DNA of 53,681 nucleotides from a virus. Position 1 is the stretch's first letter, and the number at the start of each line of letters is the position of its first letter. Made by a program: the position numbers and the translations under genes. Positions 29,863 to 38,425 of the stretch are shown here, piece after piece. The stretch lies in IMG/VR virus record IMGVR_UViG_3300025645_000098, positions 1 through 53,681 of that record; one strand, given 5' to 3'. The notes under the pieces were generated by a model. It had not been told where the DNA came from, ran no database searches, and was given only the letters and a program-made list of their open reading frames with translations.

Positions 29863-30234
29863 ATGAGCTACAAGGTAAGATTTAATCTAGGGAATGGGTC
29901 CAATTATATGAAATGGAAGATAGAAAATCTTGACACCAAGAAGTCACGTTATCTTGACCCTAACGAGGTTTCATTAACTTTAGTTAATTGTACCTTACAC
30001 AACAATAGAAACCGCTCAGAAGAGATATTTCTAGGCGCACACAAATCAGTGTGTTCTTGGGTATTATGTGAGAAGGTTCTTATAGATGCACCAAGAGAAG
30101 TTTCTGGTGAACAAGTTAGATACAATCCTAGAGTTGCACCACATTGGTCTCACAATGGTGAAGATGTTGATGGGAAAGAATATACTGAATTAAAAACTAA
30201 CGGTAAAAATTTATATTATGCAAAACAATGTTAA
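29863..30234 (+). CDS. Conserved phage hypothetical protein
   Basis: 123 aa. YKVRFNLGNGSNYMKWKI, LTLVNCTLHNNRN and GAHKSVCSWVLCE form a pattern I associate with large tailed phages; function unknown. Confidence 0.7.
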   Translation: MSYKVRFNLGNGSNYMKWKIENLDTKKSRYLDPNEVSLTLVNCTLHNNRNRSEEIFLGAHKSVCSWVLCEKVLIDAPREVSGEQVRYNPRVAPHWSHNGEDVDGKEYTELKTNGKNLYYAKQC

Positions 30235-30541
30235 GATAGATAGACAATTAACGGCTATACAAAAATTAGCTGTAATGGGCTTTTTATTTGGAGGTGATAA
30301 TTATGGTGAAGATGTTATCGATGTTCTAGATAATTTAGAATATGATGAAATCCAAGAAGGTTACTCTATTACTGTGATGTTAAGAGAAAGTCCTACACAT
30401 ACCAGCACTTCTGGAATTGGATTTTATTTAAGTGGGAATAATGTTATGGTATATTCATGTAGAGGTGTTTTGACTGTTGGATTAACACCTGAATTACTTA
30501 AAAATTTTAATAATGCTAAAAATAAAGGTTATGGAAAATAG
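30218..30541 (+). CDS. Hypothetical protein
   Basis: 107 aa. Central ESPTHTSTSGIGFYLSGNN between helices. Overlaps the preceding gene by 17 nt and the following by 11 nt. Confidence 0.6.
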   Translation: MQNNVKIDRQLTAIQKLAVMGFLFGGDNYGEDVIDVLDNLEYDEIQEGYSITVMLRESPTHTSTSGIGFYLSGNNVMVYSCRGVLTVGLTPELLKNFNNAKNKGYGK

Positions 30542-30803
30542 TGAAAAAATCAAAGAACTTAGGGCGAAAGCTGATGAGTTAGAAAAGTTAGATAAAGAAA
30601 ATAGTAAATTACCTGAAGAATATAGGTTGGCAAATATTATTCATTCAAAACAATGTCGTTGGAACCATAGTGATGGTTGTGGTTGGCATTATGAATCTTG
30701 GGATAAGATTGGAAATAGTAGACAAAGATATATTGATAAAGCTAAAGTGATTTTAGTTGAAGTGGATTTTGAAACCGCATATAAAGTAATATCATTAACT
30801 TAA
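30531..30803 (+). CDS. Hypothetical protein with N-terminal helix
   Basis: About 90 aa from ATG 30531. Charged helix (EKIKELRAKADELEKLDKE) then an aromatic/His segment CRWNHSDGCGWHYESW that might bind metal. Confidence 0.6.
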   Translation: MENSEKIKELRAKADELEKLDKENSKLPEEYRLANIIHSKQCRWNHSDGCGWHYESWDKIGNSRQRYIDKAKVILVEVDFETAYKVISLT

Positions 30804-30812
30804 AAATAAATA

Positions 30813-31253
30813 ATGAAAAACGTTAAGAACATTTATATTAGAAAAAATTTAGTAGCCCATACAGAATTGGATGAATTAGATTTTGAGTTACAGGACGAAT
30901 TTAAATTTGATTATGAAAAAGGTGATTTTATCGTGATTGATTCAATTACTGATAAAAAACTTAGAAAAGAATTGAGGTATGGTTATGTAGATGCCACAGA
31001 ATTATCAATCAGTAAGTTAGAGAAGTTAATTAAAAAATTTAAATCTAAAGGTGCTACACATATTCAAATGCTTCATGATGGAGACCATCATGGGTATCAA
31101 TTTTCAGCATTCAAGATTGAACTGGCTGATGATGAATTGATTCAAAGGTATAATGAGGAACAAGAAAAGAAAAAACAACTTCATAAGGAATGTGATAATT
31201 TGAGTCAAAAAATAGAAATAATTAAAAAAGACATCAGAAATTTAAAAGTTTAA
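30813..31253 (+). CDS. Hypothetical protein with C-terminal coiled coil
   Basis: 146 aa. MLHDGDHHGYQFSAFKIE in the middle and a Lys/Glu-rich coiled coil in the last 35 residues. Unknown. Confidence 0.6.
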   Translation: MKNVKNIYIRKNLVAHTELDELDFELQDEFKFDYEKGDFIVIDSITDKKLRKELRYGYVDATELSISKLEKLIKKFKSKGATHIQMLHDGDHHGYQFSAFKIELADDELIQRYNEEQEKKKQLHKECDNLSQKIEIIKKDIRNLKV

Positions 31254-31254
31254 T

Positions 31255-31285
31255 TTGTTTAAGTCAAACTTTTTTAGTATATTTG
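31255..31285 (+). promoter_or_regulatory. Bacteroidota-type promoter
   Basis: TTG 31255-31257, TATATTTG 31278-31285, 20-nt spacer, 4 nt before the next ATG (very short or absent leader). Confidence 0.7.
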
Positions 31286-31289
31286 TAAT

Positions 31290-31484
31290 ATGAAAAAATA
31301 TGTATTTGCTATTATAGACATTGATGGTCGTGATTGGGGTGCCATATTAAAGTGGGAACTCAAACCATGGCACTTAAGAATATTCACTAGATATAAATAT
31401 TTTTATAAAAAATTTGCATTATCTAATAATATTGAGTATATGCAAGAAATGTATAATGAACAATATTCACATATAAAAGTATGA
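31290..31484 (+). CDS. Hypothetical small protein
   Basis: 64 aa, Tyr/Trp-rich (WELKPWHLRIFTRYKYFYKK). The start lies at the promoter's expected transcription start, suggesting a near-leaderless mRNA. Confidence 0.55.
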   Translation: MKKYVFAIIDIDGRDWGAILKWELKPWHLRIFTRYKYFYKKFALSNNIEYMQEMYNEQYSHIKV

Positions 31485-31645
31485 AACATAAAGTGATAAT
31501 ATCGAAAAGTGTAAGTTCAGTTAATCGTGAATTAGATGATGGTTGGTTAGTTATAAGTGTAACCGCACAACATATCACTGGTAAAGGTGATTCTTCATTT
31601 ACTGAAGATGGTAAGTTATGTTTTGTATTACAAAAAGAAGAATAA
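31481..31645 (+). CDS. Hypothetical small protein
   Basis: 54 aa: KHKVIISKSVSSVNRELDDG then WLVISVTAQHIT, resembling very short phage proteins that begin with a beta-alpha unit and a GW motif. ATGA-type overlap with the gene before it. Confidence 0.6.
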   Translation: MKHKVIISKSVSSVNRELDDGWLVISVTAQHITGKGDSSFTEDGKLCFVLQKEE

Positions 31646-31651
31646 ATAATT

Positions 31652-31918
31652 ATGAAAAAATTAATGATTTTAATCTTGGTTGGTATTATGATGGCAAGTT
31701 GTAGAGAGAGACAATATAAACCAGAGTCAAACAATGAATCACCTAATGAAATTGTAGATGATGAGATATCAAACCCAATAAAACTTATTGAGCGAAGTGA
31801 GTTTATTAATAATATTGGTCGTGTTATGGTAGTAGAAATTCAAGAACATTATTATATAATATTGAGTGGTGATAGAGGTCACCCAATACATGCAGAATCA
31901 TGTCCTAAACTACATTAA
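31652..31918 (+). CDS. Lipoprotein
   Basis: 88 aa. Lipobox MMASC (Cys about residue 17), Glu/Asn-rich linker, then VVEIQEHYYIILSG and a C-terminal HAESCPKLH with a second Cys. Small surface lipoprotein; unknown role. Confidence 0.7.
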   Translation: MKKLMILILVGIMMASCRERQYKPESNNESPNEIVDDEISNPIKLIERSEFINNIGRVMVVEIQEHYYIILSGDRGHPIHAESCPKLH

Positions 31919-31919
31919 A

Positions 31920-32175
31920 AAATAAGTCAGAGAATCTAACGCTTGGGTATAACTTGATTATACCCAAGAGGAAGTTCAGGACATCTCTCTGAGATGTGGA
32001 AGTTGAGAGACGTTATACCACAGCAACATGGGATGCAACACAAATTTCTTAGCAAGAGACTCAGATTGCGATAATAGATTGGTAGTGGCACCAGCATGAA
32101 AAACTGGATGAATCATAAGGTTCATAGTTAAATGTTAGAATAGAACAAAATCTTGGCTAAGCTCAACTTATTTTT
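31920..32175 (+). ncRNA. rnpB: Candidate RNase P RNA
   Basis: P1-like AATAAGT/ACTTATT with GAG/CTC joins the ends; P2 TCTAAC/GTTAGA (31935-31940/32134-32139); P3 an 11-bp hairpin CTTGGGTATAA/TTATACCCAAG. Then GAGGAAGTTCAGGAC mirrors the universal GAGGAAAGTCCGGGC element. Its TCAGG pairs with CTTGG in AATCTTGGCTAAG, the counterpart of ACCCGGCTTA (P4). ATGCAACACAAA and TGGATGAATCAT match two further conserved segments (GTGCAACAGAAA; CTAGATGAATGA). About 250 nt, shorter than bacterial forms. Assigned by eye; would process the phage tRNA arrays. Confidence 0.62.
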
Positions 32176-32202
32176 AAAATATAAATAATATGAAAGGATA
32201 GA

Positions 32203-32976
32203 ATGAATAAATTATACGGAGCAATATTAGGTGACCTAGCGGGTATGCCTTATGAAAAGAAGTTCAATCTTAAGTTGGAAGATATTAAGATACACCCAGA
32301 CAATGCAGTTGTAACTGATGATACTATCATGACGTTAGCGGCAGCATCTAAGTTGGTTAAGAATACTAGCTACGATGTGGAATATAGAATCTGGGGTAAT
32401 GAATACTTCAGTGACTATTACGGTAAGTCATTTAAAGAGTGGCTTAAGGATGATGAAATGGTTGTAGATTCATATGGTAACGGTTGTTTAATGAGGATGT
32501 CACCAGTACCATATGCTTATAGAGGTGATAAGATTAATAGTTCAATAGAAGCTCTTAAAAGTACTGCATCATCACACACAAATCTACATTCTAGGTTTAG
32601 TAGTCAAGTATTGAATGATATATATCATATGATATTTGAAAACTATAAGAAAGAAGAAATTCATGATTGGATTGATTTTTATTATCCATTTCCACCTACC
32701 TTTCAACCATTTAAAGAGATTGATGCAACTGCACAAGGTACATTACCTTTTGTGTTATATGTATTTTTATCAACTGATTCAACCCATGAAGCAATATTAA
32801 AAGCCATTTCATTTGGTGGTGATACTGATACCAACGCATCTATTGTTGGTGAGTTATCTAATGCTTACTATAATGATTTAACTCAAGAAGATATTGAGTA
32901 TGTGGAATCACATTTGGACTTACGTCAATTGGAAATGTTACACGAATTTAATAAATATACGAAGGTAAAGGTATGA
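32203..32976 (+). CDS. ADP-ribosylglycohydrolase (DraG/ARH family)
   Basis: 257 aa. GAILGDLAGMPYE at the start, TDDTIMTLAAA (metal-binding Asp pair) near residue 46, and FGGDTDTNASIVG near residue 208 are the ARH catalytic motifs. Such enzymes remove ADP-ribose from Arg (or other) side chains. Start codon overlaps nothing, and the stop overlaps the NADAR gene by 4 nt, so two ADP-ribose-removing activities are coupled. Confidence 0.92.
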   Translation: MNKLYGAILGDLAGMPYEKKFNLKLEDIKIHPDNAVVTDDTIMTLAAASKLVKNTSYDVEYRIWGNEYFSDYYGKSFKEWLKDDEMVVDSYGNGCLMRMSPVPYAYRGDKINSSIEALKSTASSHTNLHSRFSSQVLNDIYHMIFENYKKEEIHDWIDFYYPFPPTFQPFKEIDATAQGTLPFVLYVFLSTDSTHEAILKAISFGGDTDTNASIVGELSNAYYNDLTQEDIEYVESHLDLRQLEMLHEFNKYTKVKV

Positions 32977-33404
32977 TTAATTTGTTTAAAGGTGAATATG
33001 CTTGGTTAAGTAACATGATATTGGTTAATGTGAAATACGATGGGATTGAATATCCATCAGTGGAACATGGTTATATGTCAGCCAAATCAGATGATATGGT
33101 TTGGAAAAGTAGATGTGCCGATAAACAAATACCACCAAAACAAATAAAAAAAGAATCTAAGGATATTGATTTAAGAGACGATTGGGATGATGTAAAAATT
33201 GATGTAATGCGAGAATGCCTTAAAGAAAAATTCAATCAAGAACCTTTTAAAACTTTATTAATTAACACTAAAAATCAAGACCTTATTGAAGGTAATTGGT
33301 GGAACGATACCTTTTGGGGTGTCGATATAGTTACAGGTGAAGGTGAGAATAATTTAGGTAAATTAATCATGCAAATAAGATATGAGAATAGAACAAAAGA
33401 ATAA
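32973..33404 (+). CDS. NADAR (YbiA-like) glycosidase
   Basis: 143 aa. FKGEYAWLSNM at the start, YPSVEHGYMSAKS, and FWGVDIVTGEGENNLGK with QIRYE at the end are NADAR-family signatures. Members cleave N-glycosidic bonds, and some remove ADP-ribose from guanine (antagonising DarT toxins). Directly coupled to the ARH gene, which supports a role in reversing ADP-ribosylation. Confidence 0.9.
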   Translation: MINLFKGEYAWLSNMILVNVKYDGIEYPSVEHGYMSAKSDDMVWKSRCADKQIPPKQIKKESKDIDLRDDWDDVKIDVMRECLKEKFNQEPFKTLLINTKNQDLIEGNWWNDTFWGVDIVTGEGENNLGKLIMQIRYENRTKE

Positions 33405-33789
33405 ATTAATTGCTGATTATATGGGGTTAGAACCCTATGAAGATAGTAGATATGGAACTTTATGGTCAAGTCCAGTAAAGGGGGAAACAGGTTCTAATTT
33501 TGTTTTAAAATTTAATACGTCTTGGGATTGGTTAATGCCAGTGGTTGAAAAAATTTGTGCTTTTAATTATTACATTATCATTGATGGCAAAGAATTTTAT
33601 GTTGAAATGTTTGTATTAAAACAAGGTCTAAGTACAGTATCTTTTAATGTTAGAGAAAGGTGGAGTGGTAAGATAGAGTTTACAACTAGCAGTAGGTTTA
33701 ATGAAGACATTAAAAGCGATTTAGAGGCACATTATTATTGTGTATTAGAATATATAAAATGGTATAATAAAAATGGAACAAAAGAATAA
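33382..33789 (+). CDS. Hypothetical protein, paralogue of the next gene
   Basis: 135 aa. EQKNKLIADYMGLEP start and SWDWLMPVVEKI are shared with the following gene, a tandem duplicate pair. I associate the WDWLMPVVEKI pattern with phage hypothetical proteins. Confidence 0.7.
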   Translation: MRIEQKNKLIADYMGLEPYEDSRYGTLWSSPVKGETGSNFVLKFNTSWDWLMPVVEKICAFNYYIIIDGKEFYVEMFVLKQGLSTVSFNVRERWSGKIEFTTSSRFNEDIKSDLEAHYYCVLEYIKWYNKNGTKE

Positions 33790-34168
33790 ATTAATTGTAG
33801 AGTTTTTAGAACTTGAACCTTGTGACAGATGTGTTAATTATGGTGGGTTTTATTGTTCACCACATGGCCAACCTACATCATCACACAGCATTATTAACAC
33901 ACCATCTGAAATGAAATATCATTTATGGTGGGATTGGCTAATGCCAGTGGTTGAAAAAATTGAATCAATCTACCATGAAGACCATGGTTATTTTGGGGTA
34001 TATATTTCATCTAATGGTTGCACAATTCAAGGTACCAAATTTAGACCTGATGCTAAAGTAGTTAAGGTTTATTATGATAACGTTGTGTTAAGCACAAAAA
34101 TAGAATCCACTTATGAATGTGTTATTAGATTTATTAAGTGGTATTTAAAAAACATAAAGAACAAATAA
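33773..34168 (+). CDS. Hypothetical protein, paralogue of the previous gene
   Basis: 131 aa. EQKNKLIVEFLELEPCDRC start with an added Cys pair, WWDWLMPVVEKIES in the middle and a similar C-terminus (IRFIKWYLKN). Overlaps both neighbours. Confidence 0.7.
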   Translation: MEQKNKLIVEFLELEPCDRCVNYGGFYCSPHGQPTSSHSIINTPSEMKYHLWWDWLMPVVEKIESIYHEDHGYFGVYISSNGCTIQGTKFRPDAKVVKVYYDNVVLSTKIESTYECVIRFIKWYLKNIKNK

Positions 34169-34422
34169 TGTTAGCAGAAATACTTGAACAATACTCTGAT
34201 GAAGAGTTATTATTAGCCGATGGTTTCGATGAAGCCGTAATCGGCATAATGAGTGATTTTTCTGAACCAAGATTAATCTATTCTGTTAAGAAATGTCTTG
34301 AAATATTAATGACTAGAGATGAGATGAGTGATATTGATGCTCTGGAATATTTCACTTATAATGTTTCTGGTGGATGGGTTGGTGAGAAGACACCAGTTTG
34401 GTGTTGGGATGATTTTGAGTAA
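34168..34422 (+). CDS. Hypothetical acidic protein
   Basis: 84 aa from ATG 34168 (TAATG overlap). Acidic helical, ending GWVGEKTPVWCWDDFE. Unknown; similar in feel to the acidic gene at 35576. Confidence 0.6.
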   Translation: MLAEILEQYSDEELLLADGFDEAVIGIMSDFSEPRLIYSVKKCLEILMTRDEMSDIDALEYFTYNVSGGWVGEKTPVWCWDDFE

Positions 34423-34429
34423 TAAAAAC

Positions 34430-34460
34430 TTGCTTTTATCAATTACTTTTCGTATCTTTG
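34430..34460 (+). promoter_or_regulatory. Bacteroidota-type promoter
   Basis: TTG 34430-34432, TATCTTTG 34453-34460, 20-nt spacer. Confidence 0.75.
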
Positions 34461-34485
34461 TGATATAACAATTAAAAATTGAGAG

Positions 34486-34692
34486 ATGAGTATTATTAAA
34501 ATTAATAGTTCCCAAGAACCAAGATTTATTTCAGAATGTTCAAAACATATTAGTGATGTACTAAATACCAAAGTAACCTTCAGTGAAGTAGCTGATGAAT
34601 TACTTTTATATAAATGGGGTTCACCACCAATAAACGAAGTTGTATCAAAATTTATGATAACTTTTTTGGAAGATGTTACAATTAATAAGTAA
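34486..34692 (+). CDS. Hypothetical small protein
   Basis: 68 aa, helical, no motif recognised. First gene after a clear promoter, 4 nt before the macrodomain gene. Confidence 0.6.
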   Translation: MSIIKINSSQEPRFISECSKHISDVLNTKVTFSEVADELLLYKWGSPPINEVVSKFMITFLEDVTINK

Positions 34693-34696
34693 AATT

Positions 34697-35338
34697 ATGT
34701 TAATACAATTAGTAGATAGAAATCAAGGTATGTGTGATGCATGGACTACAGAGTTCATGGATTGTGAAGATGTAATCATCTATTGTGATGATTTCTTTGC
34801 ACCTAAAACAGACTGTATCGTTTCTCCAGCAAACTCATTCGGATTTATGGATGGTGGATTGGATGGTGTTATCACAAGACGTTTGGGGAGACAAACCGAA
34901 ACCAATGTTAAGACTGCAATTGCTAATAGACCAATGAATGAGTTGTTGGTTGGTGAAGCGTTAGTTGTTGAAACTGGTAATAAGGAAATACCATATTGTA
35001 TTTCGGCACCAACGATGAGGGTGCCAATGATATTGAAAGGTACACCAAATGCTTATTTGGCCGCTAAAGCCACTTTTAATTTATTGAAAGATTTAAAAGA
35101 GAGTGAAGATTGGATAAATGGAATTAAAATTGAAAAAATAACTATTAGTGGTTTAGGCACTGGAGTGGGTCAAGTACCATATGAAGTATGTGCCAATCAA
35201 ATGAAAATGGCGTATGATGAAGTGTGGTTAGGTAAATTTGGGGCACCAAAGACTTGGTTTGATGCACAACAAAGACATCAAATGTTATATCATACTGATG
35301 TAAATAACACAAGAGATTTACAACATCCAGAAGAATGA
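34697..35338 (+). CDS. Macrodomain protein
   Basis: 213 aa from ATG 34697. CIVSPANSFGFMDGGLDGVI and ISGLGTGVGQVPYEVCA are the ADP-ribose-binding loops of macrodomains. The ~25 C-terminal residues are extra. Binds or hydrolyses ADP-ribose derivatives; fits the ARH/NADAR neighbourhood. Confidence 0.9.
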   Translation: MLIQLVDRNQGMCDAWTTEFMDCEDVIIYCDDFFAPKTDCIVSPANSFGFMDGGLDGVITRRLGRQTETNVKTAIANRPMNELLVGEALVVETGNKEIPYCISAPTMRVPMILKGTPNAYLAAKATFNLLKDLKESEDWINGIKIEKITISGLGTGVGQVPYEVCANQMKMAYDEVWLGKFGAPKTWFDAQQRHQMLYHTDVNNTRDLQHPEE

Positions 35339-35562
35339 ATATAAAACGATTTATCCATAAAAAATTTAAGCCATTAATTATAGAATATTATAAAATATTT
35401 CATTCTAATGATATAAGTGAATGTTTAAAAATATTCAGTGATTATGGGGAGGTTAATATAAATGTGGTAATAGATATTCTTAAAACCTATGATGGGTGGG
35501 ATGAAAAAAGAGCAATAAATGCCACAATGAAATGTCTTTATTGCGGTTTTATTACATTATAA
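35335..35562 (+). CDS. Hypothetical small protein
   Basis: 75 aa, N-terminal basic, ATGA overlap with the macrodomain gene; ends in CLYCGFITL. Unknown. Confidence 0.55.
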   Translation: MNIKRFIHKKFKPLIIEYYKIFHSNDISECLKIFSDYGEVNINVVIDILKTYDGWDEKRAINATMKCLYCGFITL

Positions 35563-35575
35563 AAAAAAATAAAAA

Positions 35576-35860
35576 ATGAACCCAAAAGAAGAAATAGAAA
35601 ATGATGAAAGATTAACCGCATTAATGAATGGGTTAAGAAGCACATGGGGATTCGGAGACGAATTCTTAGCCATTGTATTATGGCACACTGATGATTTTGA
35701 TTTAGCTAATGAAGTAATTGAACTATACATGATTAAAGATGAAGTTGATTTAGAAGAAGTTTTATTCCATTGTTTATCAAGGGATGAGTTTAAAGAGAAA
35801 TGCTTAGAGAGTGAATTTCTAAGTTATAAAAGATGTAAAGAATTATTAAATGATGAATAA
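35576..35860 (+). CDS. Hypothetical acidic protein
   Basis: 94 aa, strongly acidic and helical (TDDFDLANEVIELYMIKDEVDLEE split by short turns). Overlaps the next gene by 11 nt. Confidence 0.55.
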   Translation: MNPKEEIENDERLTALMNGLRSTWGFGDEFLAIVLWHTDDFDLANEVIELYMIKDEVDLEEVLFHCLSRDEFKEKCLESEFLSYKRCKELLNDE

Positions 35861-36035
35861 AAGTGTTTTAAAAATATTAGGTGGTGTCCTTGCAGCATTT
35901 GTGCTTGGTGGACACGTTAAAATGATGATAGAAGGATATGGCTCTGAAATTGAAATATATAGACCGATAATAATGGGATTTTTTATGGTATTTTTTACAT
36001 ATTTTGGAATTAAAGAATTAAAAAATGAAGAATAA
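35850..36035 (+). CDS. Small membrane protein
   Basis: 61 aa with two hydrophobic helices (about 7-24 and 39-54). A second ATG three nt downstream is an equally good start. Overlaps the Tpt1 gene by 11 nt. Confidence 0.6.
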   Translation: MMNKSVLKILGGVLAAFVLGGHVKMMIEGYGSEIEIYRPIIMGFFMVFFTYFGIKELKNEE

Positions 36036-36576
36036 TAGTAAATTTTTAAGTCTGGTATTAAGACATAAACCTGAAACTATAGGGTTAAAATTAGATAAGA
36101 ATGGTTGGGTTGCAATTGGTAGATTATTAGACCAAATGGAAATCCATGACCGTATGATAGATTATGAAGAGTTAATGGAAATTGTTGAAAACAATGATAA
36201 AAAACGATTTGAAATCAAAGAGCTTGATAGAGATAATGGATATTATAACCTTATTAGGGCCTCACAAGGTCATAGTGTTAAGGTTGACCTTGAATTGAAA
36301 GCTGAAAGACCCCCAATGAAATTATATCATGGTACTGTTGATAAATTTATCGATGTTATCATGAAAGATGGTCTTAAGAAAATGAATAGACATGCAGTTC
36401 ATTTAAGTGGAGATATTTCAACAGCTACCAAAGTTGGTAGTCGTAGAGGTAAAGCCATCATATTAGAAGTTAATTCAGGTGCTATGTATGCCGATAGAAT
36501 TAAGTTCTTTAAATCAAAGAATGGTGTTTGGTTAACAGATAGTGTTGACCCTAAATATATTAAAATCAAAAAGTAA
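36025..36576 (+). CDS. kptA: RNA 2'-phosphotransferase (Tpt1/KptA)
   Basis: 183 aa. N-terminal winged helix (SKFLSLVLRHKPETIGLKLDKNGWV) and RASQGHS, LYHGT and VHLSGDISTATKVGSRRGK give the NAD+-binding ADP-ribosyltransferase-fold of Tpt1. The conserved Arg-His-Arg-Arg set appears present. It transfers a 2'-phosphate from RNA to NAD+, repairing splice/ligation junctions, or can ADP-ribosylate RNA ends. Clustered with Thg1 and ADP-ribose enzymes. Confidence 0.92.
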   Translation: MKNNSKFLSLVLRHKPETIGLKLDKNGWVAIGRLLDQMEIHDRMIDYEELMEIVENNDKKRFEIKELDRDNGYYNLIRASQGHSVKVDLELKAERPPMKLYHGTVDKFIDVIMKDGLKKMNRHAVHLSGDISTATKVGSRRGKAIILEVNSGAMYADRIKFFKSKNGVWLTDSVDPKYIKIKK

Positions 36577-36761
36577 TGTTTAGTATTAAGCGAAAAACAA
36601 GATATGAAAATAGGTATCACCCAAATATGGGTAGACTTAAATGTAGGGTAACTAGAATATATAAAACTATATTTGGTATACCTTATAAAGAAGTTCATGC
36701 ATACCGAGAAACATATTACGGTGAAGTTAAAGAACTAGACGATTGTATATTAAAAAAATAA
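36576..36761 (+). CDS. Hypothetical small basic protein
   Basis: 61 aa, Arg/Tyr-rich, beta-like. One nt overlap with the Tpt1 stop, 3 nt before Thg1. Possibly RNA-binding; not recognised. Confidence 0.55.
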   Translation: MFSIKRKTRYENRYHPNMGRLKCRVTRIYKTIFGIPYKEVHAYRETYYGEVKELDDCILKK

Positions 36762-36764
36762 AAA

Positions 36765-37658
36765 ATGAAAGACGCATTAGGAAATAGAATGAAAGAATAT
36801 GAAGCTGTAACTAAGTATAAGTTGCTTCGTAGAGGTTACACCATGATTAGAATCGATGGTAAAGCCTTTCATACTTATACCAAGGGGCTTGAGAGACCGT
36901 TTGACCAAGGTTTGGTTGATGATATGGATGATACTGCAAAATATCTTTGTAAGAACATTCAAGGGGCTGTATGTGCGTTTGTACAATCTGATGAAATTAG
37001 CATATTAGTTACTGATTTCGAAAAAGTTGAAACCAGTGCTTGGTTTGATAATAATATTCAAAAGATGTGTAGCGTATCAGCTTCAATGGCAACAGCTAAA
37101 TTTAATCAATTAAGGGTTATACGGTCATTACAAAAAAATGCATCACCATCTAATTATGATGATTGGAAACAAGTTAGGGTTTTAAATCTAGCTATGTTCG
37201 ATTCCAGAGTATTTCAAGTTCCTAATAAAATGGAATGTACTAATGTATTAATTTGGAGACAACAAGATACGGTTAAGAATAGCATTTCAAGTGTTGCTCA
37301 ATCTATGTTTTCACACAAAGAATTGAATGGTAAGAATAGCAATCAGAAACAAGAAATGATGTTTCAAAAGGATGGTACTAATTGGAATGATTTCGACCCT
37401 AAATTAAAGAGAGGTAGAATGATTGTTAAAGAGACATATGAAAAAGAACCAGGTGTATTTAGAACACAATGGGTTAGTGTGGCTCCACCAACATTTACAC
37501 AAGAACGAGAGTATTTGATTAGTTTAATCCCTGATAGGGATATAGAGTTAACATCACCAATTAATTTTATACCAAAAGATTTAACAAAGGAAGAAATTGA
37601 AAATTTGATTAAATCATTAAAATCTCAAATGAAAAATACAAGTAATTTATTAACATGA
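36765..37658 (+). CDS. Thg1-family 3'-5' nucleotidyltransferase
   Basis: 297 aa. RIDGKAFHTYTKGLERPFD and AFVQSDEISILV are the two metal-binding Asp motifs of tRNA-His guanylyltransferase-like enzymes, followed by KMCSVSASMATAKFN. Members add G-1 to tRNA-His or repair truncated tRNA 5' ends. Lies between Tpt1 and an ApaH-like phosphatase, consistent with RNA-end repair. Confidence 0.9.
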   Translation: MKDALGNRMKEYEAVTKYKLLRRGYTMIRIDGKAFHTYTKGLERPFDQGLVDDMDDTAKYLCKNIQGAVCAFVQSDEISILVTDFEKVETSAWFDNNIQKMCSVSASMATAKFNQLRVIRSLQKNASPSNYDDWKQVRVLNLAMFDSRVFQVPNKMECTNVLIWRQQDTVKNSISSVAQSMFSHKELNGKNSNQKQEMMFQKDGTNWNDFDPKLKRGRMIVKETYEKEPGVFRTQWVSVAPPTFTQEREYLISLIPDRDIELTSPINFIPKDLTKEEIENLIKSLKSQMKNTSNLLT

Positions 37659-38425
37659 GAAGATTTTCTGTAGGTGATATTCATGGCGCACATAAGGCTT
37701 TAGTTCAAGTACTAGAGCGTTGTGACTTTGATTATGAAAATGACCAATTAATAACAATAGGTGATATTGTTGATGGGTGGCAAGATTCTTTTATGGTGGT
37801 TGAAGAACTACTTAAAATAAAGAATAGAATTGATATTATTGGAAATCATGATAATTGGTTAACTACCTTTATTGAGACTGGTATTCATGACCAAGCTTGG
37901 GCTATGGGTGGTTTATCCACGGCCAAATCTTATGCGAGGGCTATTGGGTTAGATTTACTAATTCAAGATGTTGGTAGTGGATTTATATTGAATCTTAATA
38001 GTGGTGATATTCCAGAAGAGCATCAAAGGTTCTTCAAGTGTCAACATAAGTATTATAAAGACCAAGATAATAATCTATTTGTTCATGGTGGGTTTAACCC
38101 CACACAACCAATAGGTAGTCAATTAGCTTATAATTTAATGTGGGATAGACATTTATGGTCGAAGCATTTGGGTATAAGAAATACTAGTATGAAAATTTTA
38201 TATGCTGAAGAGTATAATCATATTTTTATTGGTCATACATCTACTACATTTGCTGGTAGTTATGAACCACTTACCATTGATAAATTAACAAATTTAGATA
38301 CGGGTGCTGGTGGTGGTGGATATTTATCTATAATGGATGTTGATTCAAAAGAATTTTGGCAATCAGATTATGTGCCAGATTTATATCCTGATGATGAACA
38401 TCATATAAATAATTTTAAAGGATGA
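37655..38425 (+). CDS. ApaH/PP2A-like metallophosphatase
   Basis: 256 aa. GDIHG, GDIVDGW, GNHDNW and later IFIGHT give the calcineurin-like metal site. Similar phage enzymes act on phosphoproteins, Np4N nucleotides or RNA 2',3'-cyclic/5' ends; substrate not inferable. Overlaps Thg1 by 4 nt. Confidence 0.88.
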   Translation: MRRFSVGDIHGAHKALVQVLERCDFDYENDQLITIGDIVDGWQDSFMVVEELLKIKNRIDIIGNHDNWLTTFIETGIHDQAWAMGGLSTAKSYARAIGLDLLIQDVGSGFILNLNSGDIPEEHQRFFKCQHKYYKDQDNNLFVHGGFNPTQPIGSQLAYNLMWDRHLWSKHLGIRNTSMKILYAEEYNHIFIGHTSTTFAGSYEPLTIDKLTNLDTGAGGGGYLSIMDVDSKEFWQSDYVPDLYPDDEHHINNFKG

